From: Bacteroidia bacterium
Lineage (GTDB): Bacteria; Bacteroidota; Bacteroidia; UKL13-3
Length of the DNA stretch: 64,000 nucleotides
NCBI GenBank assembly: GCA_021740845.1
Contig: JAIOYZ010000013.1
Span: 47,328 to 111,327, forward strand
Direction of reading: 5' to 3'
Shown here piece by piece: positions 35,901 through 44,593 of the stretch. Under the pieces are notes generated by a model. That model did no database searches and was not told where the DNA came from. It was given only the letters and a program-made list of their open reading frames with translations. How positions within the stretch are numbered: position 1 is the stretch's first letter; each line of letters starts with the position of its first letter. The position numbers and the translations under genes are program-made.

Positions 35901-36838
35901 CTACCATATATGATAAATTTACTACCTATTCAACATTAGGAAATAACCCGCCACAAAGCATACCAATGCCTTTTGTAATGCAAAACAATGTATTATTTAG
36001 AGGTAAGGCTTCTGTTCAAAATGGAGATTTCAGCTTCACTTTTGTTGTTCCTAAAGACATTTCTTACGAATATGGCTTTGGCAAGTTGAGTTATTTTACA
36101 GAAAATGGAACCACAGATGGAAATGGATTTAATTCTAAAATTATTATTGGAGGAACTGGGGATAGTACTGCGACTGATAAAATTGGACCAGAAATAAAAC
36201 TTTATTTGAATGATGAAAAATTTTCGAATGGTGGATTAACAAACGAAAATCCTAAATTACTAGTTAAACTTTTTGATGAGAATGGAATAAACACCACCGG
36301 CAGAGGTATTGGAAGAGATTTAACCTTTGTATTAGATAACAATAATACACAAGCTGTTGTTGTAAATGATTATTACCAAGCTGCAATTAATTCCTACCAA
36401 AGTGGAGAGGTTAAATACGATATCAGCAATTTAACTCCTGGCAAGCATACACTTAAATTTAGGGCGTATGATGTTTATAACAATCCTTCTGAGGCAAGCG
36501 TTGATTTTGAAGTTAAAATAGCAGAAAACCCATCAATTGAACATTTATTAAATTACCCTAATCCATTTAATAATGCTACTACCTTTCATTTCGACCATAA
36601 TTTAAGTGGAGAAGAAATTTCGGTGATGATCCAAATTTTTACGGTGAGTGGGAGATTAACTAAAACCTTATATGGCCAGGCAATGGGCCAAGGTTCGCAT
36701 TTTGACCAAATAACCTGGGATGGCAAAGATGAGTATGGTGATAAATTGGCAAATGGGGTTTATATTTATAAAGTTAAATTGAAATCTCCTGGTCATAAAA
36801 CCATAGAAAAATTAGAAAAATTGGTAATCTTGAATTAA
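32999..36838 (+). CDS. porU: T9SS sortase PorU (C25 gingipain-like)
   Basis: 1279 residues. N-terminal signal region (ISLILVFSLIIIDLTYAQ). PorU cleaves the CTD of T9SS cargo and attaches cargo to A-LPS at the cell surface. The peptidase family C25 domain has His781 in NYTGHGGEVG and Cys820 in TATCEFSRFDDP, with a nearby SAGELCLL stretch. A C-terminal region from ~1190 (LLNYPNPFNNATTFHF to KTIEKLEKLVILN) is itself CTD-like, as known for PorU, which keeps its CTD. ATG at 32999. It is followed by porV after 44 bases. Length and motif order match the family. Confidence 0.94.
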   Translation: MQFSKNIKFFFSKRISLILVFSLIIIDLTYAQSNNFIRKINWENKNSSWNFSEATFIGLDTKTPIYQDVIEVSSSEISEISIKIIEESDINPAGLNANIILNYYKPDYSIAFERGKSKLLLSFIPIRKIGTSYKKLEKFEIIIQYKNNNPTYSAKKKPIYASNSVLASGEWIKIGTMQNGVHRIDYATLRNLGINPDQIDPRNIQLFGHGAGMLPQDNSVERIDDLKEISILVQGETDGKFNPGDFIAFYGESQSNQWTYDNSTQKYSFASNLYCDTTYYFLHVGNTNGKRISKITSSGAESATINTYTYLYFYNNEKLNLIKSGKVWVGEEFDRITQQSFNVSIPYLITSEPIQFRSSVTSRSFVNSQFQINANGDPILTQSMGIVNPGYEQPYTSGLNISNTNFISNTSNFTLSYQYNKPSSGSIGWLDFFEIQAKAELRMLNGNFTFKDASNIGAGKISKFEIGSNRTLTVLDVSSPTEPILIEGTFANSIYSFNYPTDSLKTFCAYDGTNYLQPINAGKIANQNLHALSNPDGFIISHPNFLAEANRLAEFHRKKDNLTIHVINIQDIYNEFSAGSPDLCAVRDFLRMFYKRASTPEEMPKYALLFGRASYDYKYRQSPNSNFIPTFESWESFSPTSSYCSDDFLGFLDDNEGKWDIGSNKNELMDIGLGRLPVSNETEAAQVVDKIISYTEENAFGPWQNKLVFVADDEDNNTHQNQSDNLANNLLTTYPVYNIEKIFLDAYKKESTSGGARFPDAQKAINNSIQNGCLIFNYTGHGGEVGLTAERVLGIDDINNWTNGLAANGIKLPLFLTATCEFSRFDDPTRVSAGELCLLSPNGGAIGLFTTVRLVYSGQNEVLNRKFYENVGFDSISQLNPPRMGDIVKNTKNAYNLPDANTRNFTLLGDPFLMLSYSNNEIVTTKINGKDIAQFNDTLKALTKFEIKGMVTDKQGNKMTGYSGIIYPTIYDKFTTYSTLGNNPPQSIPMPFVMQNNVLFRGKASVQNGDFSFTFVVPKDISYEYGFGKLSYFTENGTTDGNGFNSKIIIGGTGDSTATDKIGPEIKLYLNDEKFSNGGLTNENPKLLVKLFDENGINTTGRGIGRDLTFVLDNNNTQAVVVNDYYQAAINSYQSGEVKYDISNLTPGKHTLKFRAYDVYNNPSEASVDFEVKIAENPSIEHLLNYPNPFNNATTFHFDHNLSGEEISVMIQIFTVSGRLTKTLYGQAMGQGSHFDQITWDGKDEYGDKLANGVYIYKVKLKSPGHKTIEKLEKLVILN
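34397..34409 (+). repeat. iterated 13-mer, copy inside porU
   Basis: Encodes GSNRT, a third reading frame compared with the RFEPN and VQTE copies. Confidence 0.75.
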
Positions 36839-36867
36839 TTGCTAAAATTGAGCACGAATTATTTTTG
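36839..36867 (+). promoter_or_regulatory. candidate porV promoter (TTG-N18-TATTTTTG)
   Basis: TTG at 36839-36841 and TATTTTTG at 36860-36867, 15 bases before the porV ATG, fit the Bacteroidota -33/-7 pattern, so porV may have its own promoter in addition to read-through from porU. Confidence 0.5.
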
Positions 36868-36882
36868 TGAAGCGACAAACAA

Positions 36883-38139
36883 ATGAGAAAAAATAGATCA
36901 TTACTTTCCCTATTCCTTTTAGCCATTGCAGGCAGCCAAATTAACAATTCCGCAACTGCTCAAATTGCTGGTAGTAACTCCCAATTAGATGGTAGACAAA
37001 ATACCATTACTACTGCTGTTCCCTTTTTAATGATTACCCCTGATGCCAGAGCTGGCGCAATGGGAGATGCAGGTGTAGCAATGCCAAACGACCCCAACGC
37101 CTTGCATTGGAATGTTTCGAAACTTGCATTTAATGAAAAAAAAGGAGCTGTTTCTTTAAGTTATACTCCTTGGTTAAGAAGTTTAGTTCCAGATATTTCA
37201 TTGGCATACATGAGTGGGTATGGAAAAATTAACGACCGTTCTGTTGTTGCAGGTTCCTTGAGATATTTTTCTTTGGGTCAAATACAATTTACAGATCAAT
37301 TTGGAAATAGCACGGGTAATTACAATCCAAATGAATTGGCAATAGATTTAGGTTATGCATCACAATTATCTGAGCATTTTTCTTTAGGTATTGCTTTTAG
37401 ATATATACGTAGCGATTTAGCTGGTGCCTTTAATCAAAGTCAAAGCCCAGTAAGAGCAGGAAATGCATACGCAGGCGATATCTCTGGATATTATACCAAC
37501 AAGGGTAGAATTAAATTAGAAGGCAAAAGATATAATTTGAATTACGGTATTGGTGGTGCCATCACAAATATTGGTTCAAAAATTTCTTATACCAGCCAAC
37601 AATTTCAAAATTTCATTCCAATCAATATGAGAGTTGGTGGGTATACTCAAATTGAAATTGACAAATACAATACTGTGGCATTGGCGTTGGATTTTAATAA
37701 ACTTTTGGTTCCTTCAAACCCTATTTATCAAAGAGATAGCACAGGGGTAATTGTAATTGAAAATGGAAAACCAGTTATCGACAAAGGCAATGACCCAGAT
37801 GTTCCAATTATTCAAGGAATGCTGCAATCTTTTAGTGATGCACCTGGAGGATGGAAAGAAGAGTTAGAAGAAATTAATATTTCAACTGGTGTAGAATATT
37901 GGTACGATAAACAATTTGCTGTGCGTACAGGCTTCTTTTATGAAAGTCCAAACAAAGGAAACAGAAAATATTTAACCTTTGGTGCAGGATTTCGTTTTAA
38001 TGTATTTGGTATCGACCTTTCTTATTTGGTTCCTATACAAACAAGAAATCCTTTAGAAAACACTTTACGTTTCACCTTGATTTTCGATTTTGCTGCCTTT
38101 AGTAGTCAGAACGAAGCAGATAAAGTTCCGGCAGAATAA
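36883..38139 (+). CDS. porV: T9SS outer-membrane protein PorV
   Basis: 418 residues. Signal peptide SLLSLFLLAIAGSQINNSATAQ. The mature N-terminus TTAVPFLMITPDARAGAMGD and GVAMPNDPNALHWNVSKLAF is the PorV signature of a FadL-like beta-barrel. Further strands alternate hydrophobic residues (SLSYTPWLRSLVPDISLAYMSGY, and FRFNVFGIDLSYLVP near the end). PorV binds secreted CTD proteins and hands them to PorU. Its stop codon and the ispF start share one base (TAATG), so the genes are coupled. Confidence 0.95.
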   Translation: MRKNRSLLSLFLLAIAGSQINNSATAQIAGSNSQLDGRQNTITTAVPFLMITPDARAGAMGDAGVAMPNDPNALHWNVSKLAFNEKKGAVSLSYTPWLRSLVPDISLAYMSGYGKINDRSVVAGSLRYFSLGQIQFTDQFGNSTGNYNPNELAIDLGYASQLSEHFSLGIAFRYIRSDLAGAFNQSQSPVRAGNAYAGDISGYYTNKGRIKLEGKRYNLNYGIGGAITNIGSKISYTSQQFQNFIPINMRVGGYTQIEIDKYNTVALALDFNKLLVPSNPIYQRDSTGVIVIENGKPVIDKGNDPDVPIIQGMLQSFSDAPGGWKEELEEINISTGVEYWYDKQFAVRTGFFYESPNKGNRKYLTFGAGFRFNVFGIDLSYLVPIQTRNPLENTLRFTLIFDFAAFSSQNEADKVPAE

Positions 38140-38612
38140 TGCGTGTAGGTTTTGGTTTTGATGTACACCAGCTAAAAGAAGGTAGAGAATTTTGGCTTGG
38201 AGGTGTTTTAATTCCTGCAGAAAAAGGAATCCTTGGTCATAGCGATGCAGATGTATTGTTACATGCAATTTCAGATGCAATTTTAGGCGCTTTGGCATTG
38301 GGCGACATTGGAATTCATTTTCCAGATACAAGCTCAGATAACAAAGGATTAGATAGCACTATTATTCTAAAAAAATCCATTGATTTGGCTCGCGAAAAAG
38401 GATACAAGTTGGGGAATTTAGACAGCACTGTTGTTTGTGAAAAACCAAAAATAATGCCTCATGCTTTAGCCATGAGAACGCGTATTGCAGAAATTTGTGA
38501 AGTAGACCTTTCAGATATTTCCATAAAGGCCACTACAAATGAAAAATTGGGTTTTATTGGAAGAGAAGAAGGTATAGTTGCTCATGCCGTTGTTATGATG
38601 GTAAAAGCCTAA
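38139..38612 (+). CDS. ispF: 2-C-methyl-D-erythritol 2,4-cyclodiphosphate synthase
   Basis: MEP-pathway enzyme making MEcPP from CDP-ME2P, cytoplasmic trimer. 157 residues, normal for the family. Metal ligands Asp8, His10 (FGFDVHQ) and His42 (LLHAISDAIL) are present, with ILGHSDADV, GDIGIHFPDT and the C-terminal NEKLGFIGREEGIVAHAV motif. It is translationally coupled to porV by a one-base overlap, an arrangement I believe also occurs in other Bacteroidota such as Porphyromonas. Confidence 0.96.
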   Translation: MRVGFGFDVHQLKEGREFWLGGVLIPAEKGILGHSDADVLLHAISDAILGALALGDIGIHFPDTSSDNKGLDSTIILKKSIDLAREKGYKLGNLDSTVVCEKPKIMPHALAMRTRIAEICEVDLSDISIKATTNEKLGFIGREEGIVAHAVVMMVKA

Positions 38613-38666
38613 AATTTATTTCAATTTATTTTGCAATGCTGATGGAAAAGTGATAGCTTGACCCTC

Positions 38667-41600
38667 ATGCCCGTGTTAAATTACTTATCAAAATTTGAAG
38701 CTGTTTTTGAAGCCTTAAACCAACAGCAAAAAAATGCCGTTCAACATATTGAAGGCCCTGTTATGGTTATTGCTGGACCAGGAACAGGAAAAACACAAAT
38801 ATTAGCTGCCAGAATTGCGCGTATTCTTCTGGAAACCGACGCCCTTCCAGAAAATATTTTGTGCTTAACTTATACCGATGCAGGGGCAATTGCCATGCGA
38901 AAGCGCCTTCAAGATTTTATTGGGCCAGATGCATACCGCGTTCAGCTTTCCACCTTTCATGGTTTTTGTAATAAAGTTATTCAAGAAAATTTAGATGTTT
39001 TTGGGTTCAGAAATTTAGACCCAATTAGCGATTTAGAGAACATTCAATTATTGCGTGAATTGGTAGATGACCTTCCCAAAAGCCATCCATTAAAAAGATA
39101 TACAGGCGATGTATATTATGAAATATATAGACTTTCGGGGCTTTTTGGCCTTATGAAAAAAGAGGATTGGAGCACAGAATATTTGCAAGAAAAAATTGCT
39201 GCCTATTGCAAGGAATTGCCATTTAAAGAGGAGTATTTATACAAACGAGCAGGCAAGTCTAAGGACGGCAAAAGCTATGTAAAAGGAGATGTAAAACAAG
39301 ATGCAATCAATGCAGAATTGGCAAAAATGAATTTGCTCAAAGCTGCTGTAGATTTGTTTGAACCTTTCCAAAATATCCTGCAAAAAAACAACCGCTACGA
39401 TTTTAGTGATATGATTCTTTGGGTGATAAAAGCCTTCAAAGAAGACAACACTTTGTTATCCGATTACCAAGAAAAATACCAATTTGTTTTGGTGGATGAA
39501 TTTCAAGATACAAGCGGTTCGCAAAACGATTTATTGGAATTATTACTCAACTATTGGGACATTCCAAACGTGTTTGCTGTAGGCGACGATGATCAATCAA
39601 TTTATCGTTTTCAAGGTGCCAATATTGAGAACATACAGAACTTTATAGACAAGTATGCAAGCCATATGAAAATGGTAACCTTGGAAGATAATTACCGTTC
39701 TACCCAGCATATTTTAGATGCTTCCAAAAAGTTAATTTCAAAGAATACTCAACGCATTTCTGAAGATAAAATTCTTATTGCAAAAAATAAGGAAAGAGCA
39801 GACTTACCTTTTCTTCCAAAAGTGGTTTCCTATTTTAATCCTATACATGAAAGTGTGGCCATTACTAAAGAAATTGAAGAACTGAATGCTCAAGGAGTTC
39901 CCTTAAATGAAATAGCAATATTGTATAGAAACCACAGACAGGCAGAAGAAATGATTGCCTATCTCAAATCAAAAAATATTGAAGTAAATACAAGAAAAAG
40001 GGTAAACATTTTACAGGAACCTTTTATAAAAAAAATCATCAAGGTTATGCAATTTTTAAGTGCAGAAACCGACCGAGTTTTTAGCGGAGAAAACCATTTA
40101 TTTGAAATATTACATTTTAAAGAATTCTCAATTCCAACATTAGAAATTGCTAGGTTGAGTGTAGAAATTGCAAACAAAAATTTCTTAGATAGACAAACAA
40201 GTTGGAGAGAAGAGCTTAGTAAACTAGCCATAAAAAAACAAGCAGATTTATTTCAACAACATACACATGGTTATTCTCTTCAAAAATTTAGTCAAACCAT
40301 GGAGGGTTTAATAAAGGTCTGTTTGAACCAAACGCCGCAAGAAACCATTCACCAAATACTCAGAGATTGTGGCTTCTTGGCTGATGCATTAACTCAAGAT
40401 GATAAAATGTGGCATATGGAAATGCTGCAAACATTCTTCAATTTCGTAAAAGCTGAAACTACAAAAAGTCCAATACATACCTTAAAATCTATCACGGCCC
40501 TAATGGAATTAATGATGGAAAACTCCATCCAATTAGGTGCCGATAAAGTTAGTTATAGCGAAACGGGTGTAAACTTTATGACAACCCATTCATCTAAAGG
40601 TTTGGAGTTTGATTATGTTTATATAATTGGCTGCACAAGCAAAATTTGGGACGAAGGAAATAGAAATAGGAACTACAAATTACCTGACAATTTATTCACC
40701 ATTTTAGGTGACGAAATAGAGGAAACAAGACGACTATTTTATGTGGCAATGACTCGCGCAAAACTGCAATTACAAATGAGTTTTTACGAGCAAGATTTAC
40801 AGCAAAAATCACAAGAGCCCAGCAGATTTATAGCAGAAATAACAGAAGACCATCAAATTCCAATTACAAGAAATTCTGCTACTGATGAAGAGTTATTAAA
40901 CTTCTTAGTCGATCCAATTATTTCTCAAGGCAGGCCCATACTTCCAAAACCATTAATCGACAATGCATTTATTGATAGTTTACTAGATAGATACACTCTA
41001 AGTGTAACTCATTTAAACGGTTTTTTAAAATGTCCTATCTCCTTTTATTTTAATAATTTCATCAAAGTTCCATCGCCTAAAAGTGCTAGCATGACATTCG
41101 GTTCGGCCGTGCATTTTGCATTGGAACAACTTTTTAAAAAAATGAACCAATCAGAGGAAAAAGGCTTCCCTGATATTGCCATTTTTATAAATGATTTTAA
41201 ATGGTATATGCGCCGTAACCAAGACAGTTTTGTTGAAGCAGAATACAAACGCAGGTTGGAATATGGTGAAGAAATTTTAAGCAACTATTACAAAGAATAC
41301 ATTGGCCAATGGAATAAAATTACAAGCATAGAAAAGTCTTATAGAAACGTGGTGGTGGATGGAATTCCTTTAAATGGAAAGCTAGATAAAATGGAATTTG
41401 ATGGCAATTATGTGAATGTAGTAGATTATAAAACAGGCTCCTTTAAAAATGCAAAATCTAAATTTGTTAGACCCAATCCAGAAGCGGTAGAATTAGCCAA
41501 AGCCAGTGGGAAGGAACCCAAATTTGAGGAAGAACATGGAGGTGATTATTGGCGTCAAGCAGTGTTTTATAAAATACTGATGGATAAGGATGCTACAAAA

Positions 41601-41906
41601 AAATGGGAAATGAAAAGTAGTGAATTTGATTTTGTTGAACCCATCGTTGAAATTGGAGCAAATGGAGAAAACACCTATCATTTCCACAAGGAGAAAATTA
41701 ACATTACGCAAGATGATATGGCGCTAGTTACCCAACAAATAAAATTTGTTCATGGAAAAATCAAAAACAAAGAATTTAACCAAGGATGTGGCAAGGAGGA
41801 TTGTCTCTGGTGTACCTTTACCAAAGACTATTACTCTGCTAACCCAGAGGCTTTGAAGGAAATAAGCTGGCCAGAAATAGAGGAAAATGAAGAAAGTAAA
41901 ATTTAA
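38667..41906 (+). CDS. UvrD/PcrA-type helicase fused to a PD-(D/E)XK nuclease with Fe-S-like cysteines
   Basis: About 1079 residues from the ATG at 38667; an in-frame TTG at 38658 is less likely. Superfamily 1 motifs are complete: P-loop GPGTGKT (37-43), CLTYTDAGAIAMRKRL, Walker B VLVDEFQDTSG, DDDQSIYRFQGAN, YRSTQHI, THSSKGLEFDYVY and VAMTRAKLQL. The C-terminal ~260 residues are a RecB/AddB-like nuclease with NGKLDKMEF and VVDYKTGS. Cys789 (LKCPISFYF) with Cys1041, Cys1046 and Cys1049 (GCGKEDCLWC) follows the pattern of the AddB-type Fe-S nuclease staple. Likely role: DNA end processing or repair. It overlaps the next gene on the other strand by 4 bases. Confidence 0.9.
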   Translation: MPVLNYLSKFEAVFEALNQQQKNAVQHIEGPVMVIAGPGTGKTQILAARIARILLETDALPENILCLTYTDAGAIAMRKRLQDFIGPDAYRVQLSTFHGFCNKVIQENLDVFGFRNLDPISDLENIQLLRELVDDLPKSHPLKRYTGDVYYEIYRLSGLFGLMKKEDWSTEYLQEKIAAYCKELPFKEEYLYKRAGKSKDGKSYVKGDVKQDAINAELAKMNLLKAAVDLFEPFQNILQKNNRYDFSDMILWVIKAFKEDNTLLSDYQEKYQFVLVDEFQDTSGSQNDLLELLLNYWDIPNVFAVGDDDQSIYRFQGANIENIQNFIDKYASHMKMVTLEDNYRSTQHILDASKKLISKNTQRISEDKILIAKNKERADLPFLPKVVSYFNPIHESVAITKEIEELNAQGVPLNEIAILYRNHRQAEEMIAYLKSKNIEVNTRKRVNILQEPFIKKIIKVMQFLSAETDRVFSGENHLFEILHFKEFSIPTLEIARLSVEIANKNFLDRQTSWREELSKLAIKKQADLFQQHTHGYSLQKFSQTMEGLIKVCLNQTPQETIHQILRDCGFLADALTQDDKMWHMEMLQTFFNFVKAETTKSPIHTLKSITALMELMMENSIQLGADKVSYSETGVNFMTTHSSKGLEFDYVYIIGCTSKIWDEGNRNRNYKLPDNLFTILGDEIEETRRLFYVAMTRAKLQLQMSFYEQDLQQKSQEPSRFIAEITEDHQIPITRNSATDEELLNFLVDPIISQGRPILPKPLIDNAFIDSLLDRYTLSVTHLNGFLKCPISFYFNNFIKVPSPKSASMTFGSAVHFALEQLFKKMNQSEEKGFPDIAIFINDFKWYMRRNQDSFVEAEYKRRLEYGEEILSNYYKEYIGQWNKITSIEKSYRNVVVDGIPLNGKLDKMEFDGNYVNVVDYKTGSFKNAKSKFVRPNPEAVELAKASGKEPKFEEEHGGDYWRQAVFYKILMDKDATKKWEMKSSEFDFVEPIVEIGANGENTYHFHKEKINITQDDMALVTQQIKFVHGKIKNKEFNQGCGKEDCLWCTFTKDYYSANPEALKEISWPEIEENEESKI

Positions 41907-42262
41907 GCCATAAACTCATCAAAGTCTCTTTCTAATTCAATATACAAATCGTAAAAACGATTGAATTGATCACGAAGTGTTATGTGCGTTAGAAGCAATA
42001 AATGACCTGGTTGATCTTTTCTTTCTAAATGGTTTTCGTGTTGCTTTATCTCATGCCTTAACTCATCGATTACTTCTCGTTGCCGAATAAATCTATTTTG
42101 AAACTGTTCTACCCTTGCCATTAAATGTGTATGGGTAAATTGGGGTAGCCCCAGTTCTAGCCTTGCTTGCAAATCTTGAAATTGACTTTTAGTTTGATCG
42201 ATTACTCGCAACCAGTTTACATGCTCAGTAAAAAGTTGCGCTTGAGCTGCAGTTTGATTCAT
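41903..42262 (-). CDS. small alpha-helical hypothetical protein
   Basis: 119 residues, no signal peptide, almost entirely helical with heptad-like spacing (DLQARLELGLPQF, ARVEQFQNRFIRQREVIDELRHEIKQHENHL, FYDLYIELERDFDEF). It may form a helical bundle. It converges on the helicase gene with a 4-base overlap and stands alone otherwise. No family recognised. Confidence 0.7.
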   Translation of the reverse strand: MNQTAAQAQLFTEHVNWLRVIDQTKSQFQDLQARLELGLPQFTHTHLMARVEQFQNRFIRQREVIDELRHEIKQHENHLERKDQPGHLLLLTHITLRDQFNRFYDLYIELERDFDEFMA

Positions 42263-42420
42263 GTTATTTAGATTTGTTTTGTAAAGCTATGGTATTTATA
42301 ACAAACTCGCTACTTGACAATTAACAATCTTTTTCTTATAATGTAATTCCCAAAAAAATGACTATTAAAATTACTGCGTAAAATCAGGTAAAAACTTGTT
42401 TTATGAGCGCCAGAATATTC

Positions 42421-42428
42421 TATTTTTG
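42421..42428 (+). promoter_or_regulatory. candidate -7 box of fumC (TATTTTTG)
   Basis: Matches TAnnTTTG 21 bases before the fumC ATG, with a TTG at 42396-42398 at a slightly long 22-base spacing. It also argues against the upstream in-frame ATG at 42396. Confidence 0.5.
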
Positions 42429-42449
42429 CGGCTCATAATTACAATTAGC

Positions 42450-43844
42450 ATGTCATACAGAATTGAACACGACACTATGGGCGAGGTAAAGGTTCCCGCC
42501 GAAAAATATTGGGGCGCACAAACTGAACGCTCAAGAAATAATTTTAAGATTGGTCCAGAAGCTAGCATGCCTAAAGAAATTATTCATGCATTTGCCTATT
42601 TAAAAAAGGCTGCTGCACATGCCAATATGGATTTAGGCGTTTTATCTACCGAAAAATGCGATTTAATTTCTAAAGCCTGCGATGAAATATTAACAGGTGC
42701 TTTAGATGGTGAATTTCCATTGGTAATTTGGCAAACCGGTTCTGGAACCCAAAGCAATATGAACGTAAATGAGGTTGTTGCAAACAGAGCTCATGTTATG
42801 AATGGTGGAAATTTGCAAGACGATAAAAAAGTATTGCATCCTAACGATGATGTAAATAAATCGCAATCGAGCAACGATACTTACCCAACTGCTATGCATA
42901 TTGCAACCTATAAATTGGTGGCAGAAAATACATTACCAGGTTTAAAATTATTAAGAGATACATTAGCAAAAAAAGCTATTGATTTTAAACATATTGTTAA
43001 AACAGGTAGAACCCATTTTATGGACGCTACCCCTTTAACTTTAGGTCAAGAATTTGGTGGTTATGCACAACAATTAGAAAATGGAATTCGTGCCATAAAC
43101 AATGCATTAGAAATGATTGCCGAATTAGCCTTAGGTGGCACTGCCGTTGGAACTGGTTTAAATGCTCCAAAAGGATATGATGTTTTGGTGGCTAAGAAAA
43201 TTGCTGAATTTACAGGACTTCCATTTGTTACAGCTCCTAATAAATTTGAAGCATTAGCAGCACATGATGCAATGGTGGAAATGAGTGGCGCATTGAAACG
43301 TGTTGCTGTTAGCTTAATGAAAATTGCGAACGATATTCGCATGTTGTCTTCTGGACCAAGAAGTGGAATTGGAGAAATTATTATTCCAGATAACGAGCCC
43401 GGTTCTTCAATCATGCCAGGTAAAGTAAACCCAACTCAACCAGAAGCAATGACCATGGTTGCTGCGCAGGTTATGGGCAATGACGTGGCAGTTTCTATTG
43501 GTGGAAGTAATGGACATTTTGAGTTAAATGTATTTAAACCATTAATGGCTGCAAACGTTCTTCAAAGTGCACGCTTAATTGGAGATGTTTGTGTATCCTT
43601 TAATGATAATTGTGCTGTTGGTATTGAACCAAACAGAGAAACAATTAGTCGCCATTTAGAAAATTCATTGATGTTGGTAACTGCTTTAAATACACATATT
43701 GGCTACGAAAACGCAGCTAAAATTGCTAAGAAAGCACACAAAGAAAATAAAACTTTAAGAGAGGCATCTATCGAACTAGGCTTGGTAACCAACGAACAAT
43801 TTGACGAATGGGTTGTACCAGCTAATATGGTTGGAAACTTATAA
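42450..43844 (+). CDS. fumC: class II fumarate hydratase
   Basis: 464 residues. Converts fumarate to L-malate in the TCA cycle, cytoplasmic homotetramer. Start chosen at ATG 42450, giving [25 protein letters not shown], which matches the family; an upstream in-frame ATG adds 18 residues that do not fit. The class signature [15 protein letters not shown] and the [13 protein letters not shown] and [15 protein letters not shown] segments are present. It ends with a bidirectional terminator shared with the response regulator. Confidence 0.97.
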   Translation: MSYRIEHDTMGEVKVPAEKYWGAQTERSRNNFKIGPEASMPKEIIHAFAYLKKAAAHANMDLGVLSTEKCDLISKACDEILTGALDGEFPLVIWQTGSGTQSNMNVNEVVANRAHVMNGGNLQDDKKVLHPNDDVNKSQSSNDTYPTAMHIATYKLVAENTLPGLKLLRDTLAKKAIDFKHIVKTGRTHFMDATPLTLGQEFGGYAQQLENGIRAINNALEMIAELALGGTAVGTGLNAPKGYDVLVAKKIAEFTGLPFVTAPNKFEALAAHDAMVEMSGALKRVAVSLMKIANDIRMLSSGPRSGIGEIIIPDNEPGSSIMPGKVNPTQPEAMTMVAAQVMGNDVAVSIGGSNGHFELNVFKPLMAANVLQSARLIGDVCVSFNDNCAVGIEPNRETISRHLENSLMLVTALNTHIGYENAAKIAKKAHKENKTLREASIELGLVTNEQFDEWVVPANMVGNL

Positions 43845-43850
43845 TATTTT

Positions 43851-43863
43851 GGTTCAAACCGAA
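43851..43863 (+). repeat. iterated 13-mer, intergenic copy after fumC
   Basis: Sits 7 bases past the fumC stop and just before the shared terminator, much like the copy at 1470. Confidence 0.8.
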
Positions 43864-43864
43864 T

Positions 43865-43899
43865 AAAAAAAGACTGCCTTAAACAAGCAGTCTTTTTTT
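43865..43899. terminator. bidirectional terminator between fumC and the response regulator
   Basis: AGACTGC (43871-43877) pairs with GCAGTCT (43887-43893); the stem is extended by A:T pairs so both strands end in T runs. Confidence 0.85.
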
Positions 43900-44591
43900 T
43901 ATTTATTTTCTTGCAACATAAAACCTGTGCCATGGTAATTGATAATTTCTAAACTAGAATCTTCCTTTAAATACTTGCGCAATTTGGAAATATATACATC
44001 CATGCTTCTCCCTGCAAAATAATCGTCGTTACCCCATATTTTAATCAACAAAGTTTCGCGTTTAATAAGCTTTCCTTGTTGGGTTAATAACATATGCATC
44101 AACTCACCTTCCTTGCGTGTTAAACGAATAATTTTCCCGTCTTTACTCAATTCCATATTATTATGATTAAATGAGTATTTACCAATAAGTTGATTTTGCT
44201 GAACATCGCCCAAATTGTTTTTCCTATTTCTATTTAAAAAAACATTGATGCGCATTAAGAGCTCTTCCATTGAAAACGGTTTCACCAAATAATCATCCGC
44301 ACCAGATTTAAATCCTTCAATCTTATCTTCCTTTAAGCCTTTAGCTGTAAGCAATAAAACTGGCACATGTGGATCTAATTCACGGAGCTTTTTCACAAGT
44401 GTAAACCCATCCATTACTGGCATCATAACATCTACCAGGCAAATCATGGCAGGTGATTGAATAAAATGGTCCAAAGCCAATTTACCATTTTCAAACAAAT
44501 CTACCTTATAGCCATTTTGTTCCAAACCTTCTTTTACAACAAAGCCTAATTGTGGATCATCTTCCACTAATAATATTTTCACTTTTTCCAT
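43899..44591 (-). CDS. OmpR-family response regulator
   Basis: 230 residues. Receiver domain 1-118 with the acidic pair (EDD, 10-12), phospho-acceptor Asp54 in LVDVMMP and conserved Thr/Lys (LLTAKG, VKPFSMEEL). Winged-helix DNA-binding domain ~135-228 (LTRKEGELMHMLL, RETLLIKIWG, RSMDVYISKLRKYL). It lies 2 bases after the histidine kinase, so the two form a two-component system of the RprXY-like kind common in Bacteroidota. Target unknown; no PglZ domain is present, so it is not PorX. Confidence 0.92.
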   Translation of the reverse strand: MEKVKILLVEDDPQLGFVVKEGLEQNGYKVDLFENGKLALDHFIQSPAMICLVDVMMPVMDGFTLVKKLRELDPHVPVLLLTAKGLKEDKIEGFKSGADDYLVKPFSMEELLMRINVFLNRNRKNNLGDVQQNQLIGKYSFNHNNMELSKDGKIIRLTRKEGELMHMLLTQQGKLIKRETLLIKIWGNDDYFAGRSMDVYISKLRKYLKEDSSLEIINYHGTGFMLQENK

Positions 44592-44593
44592 AC

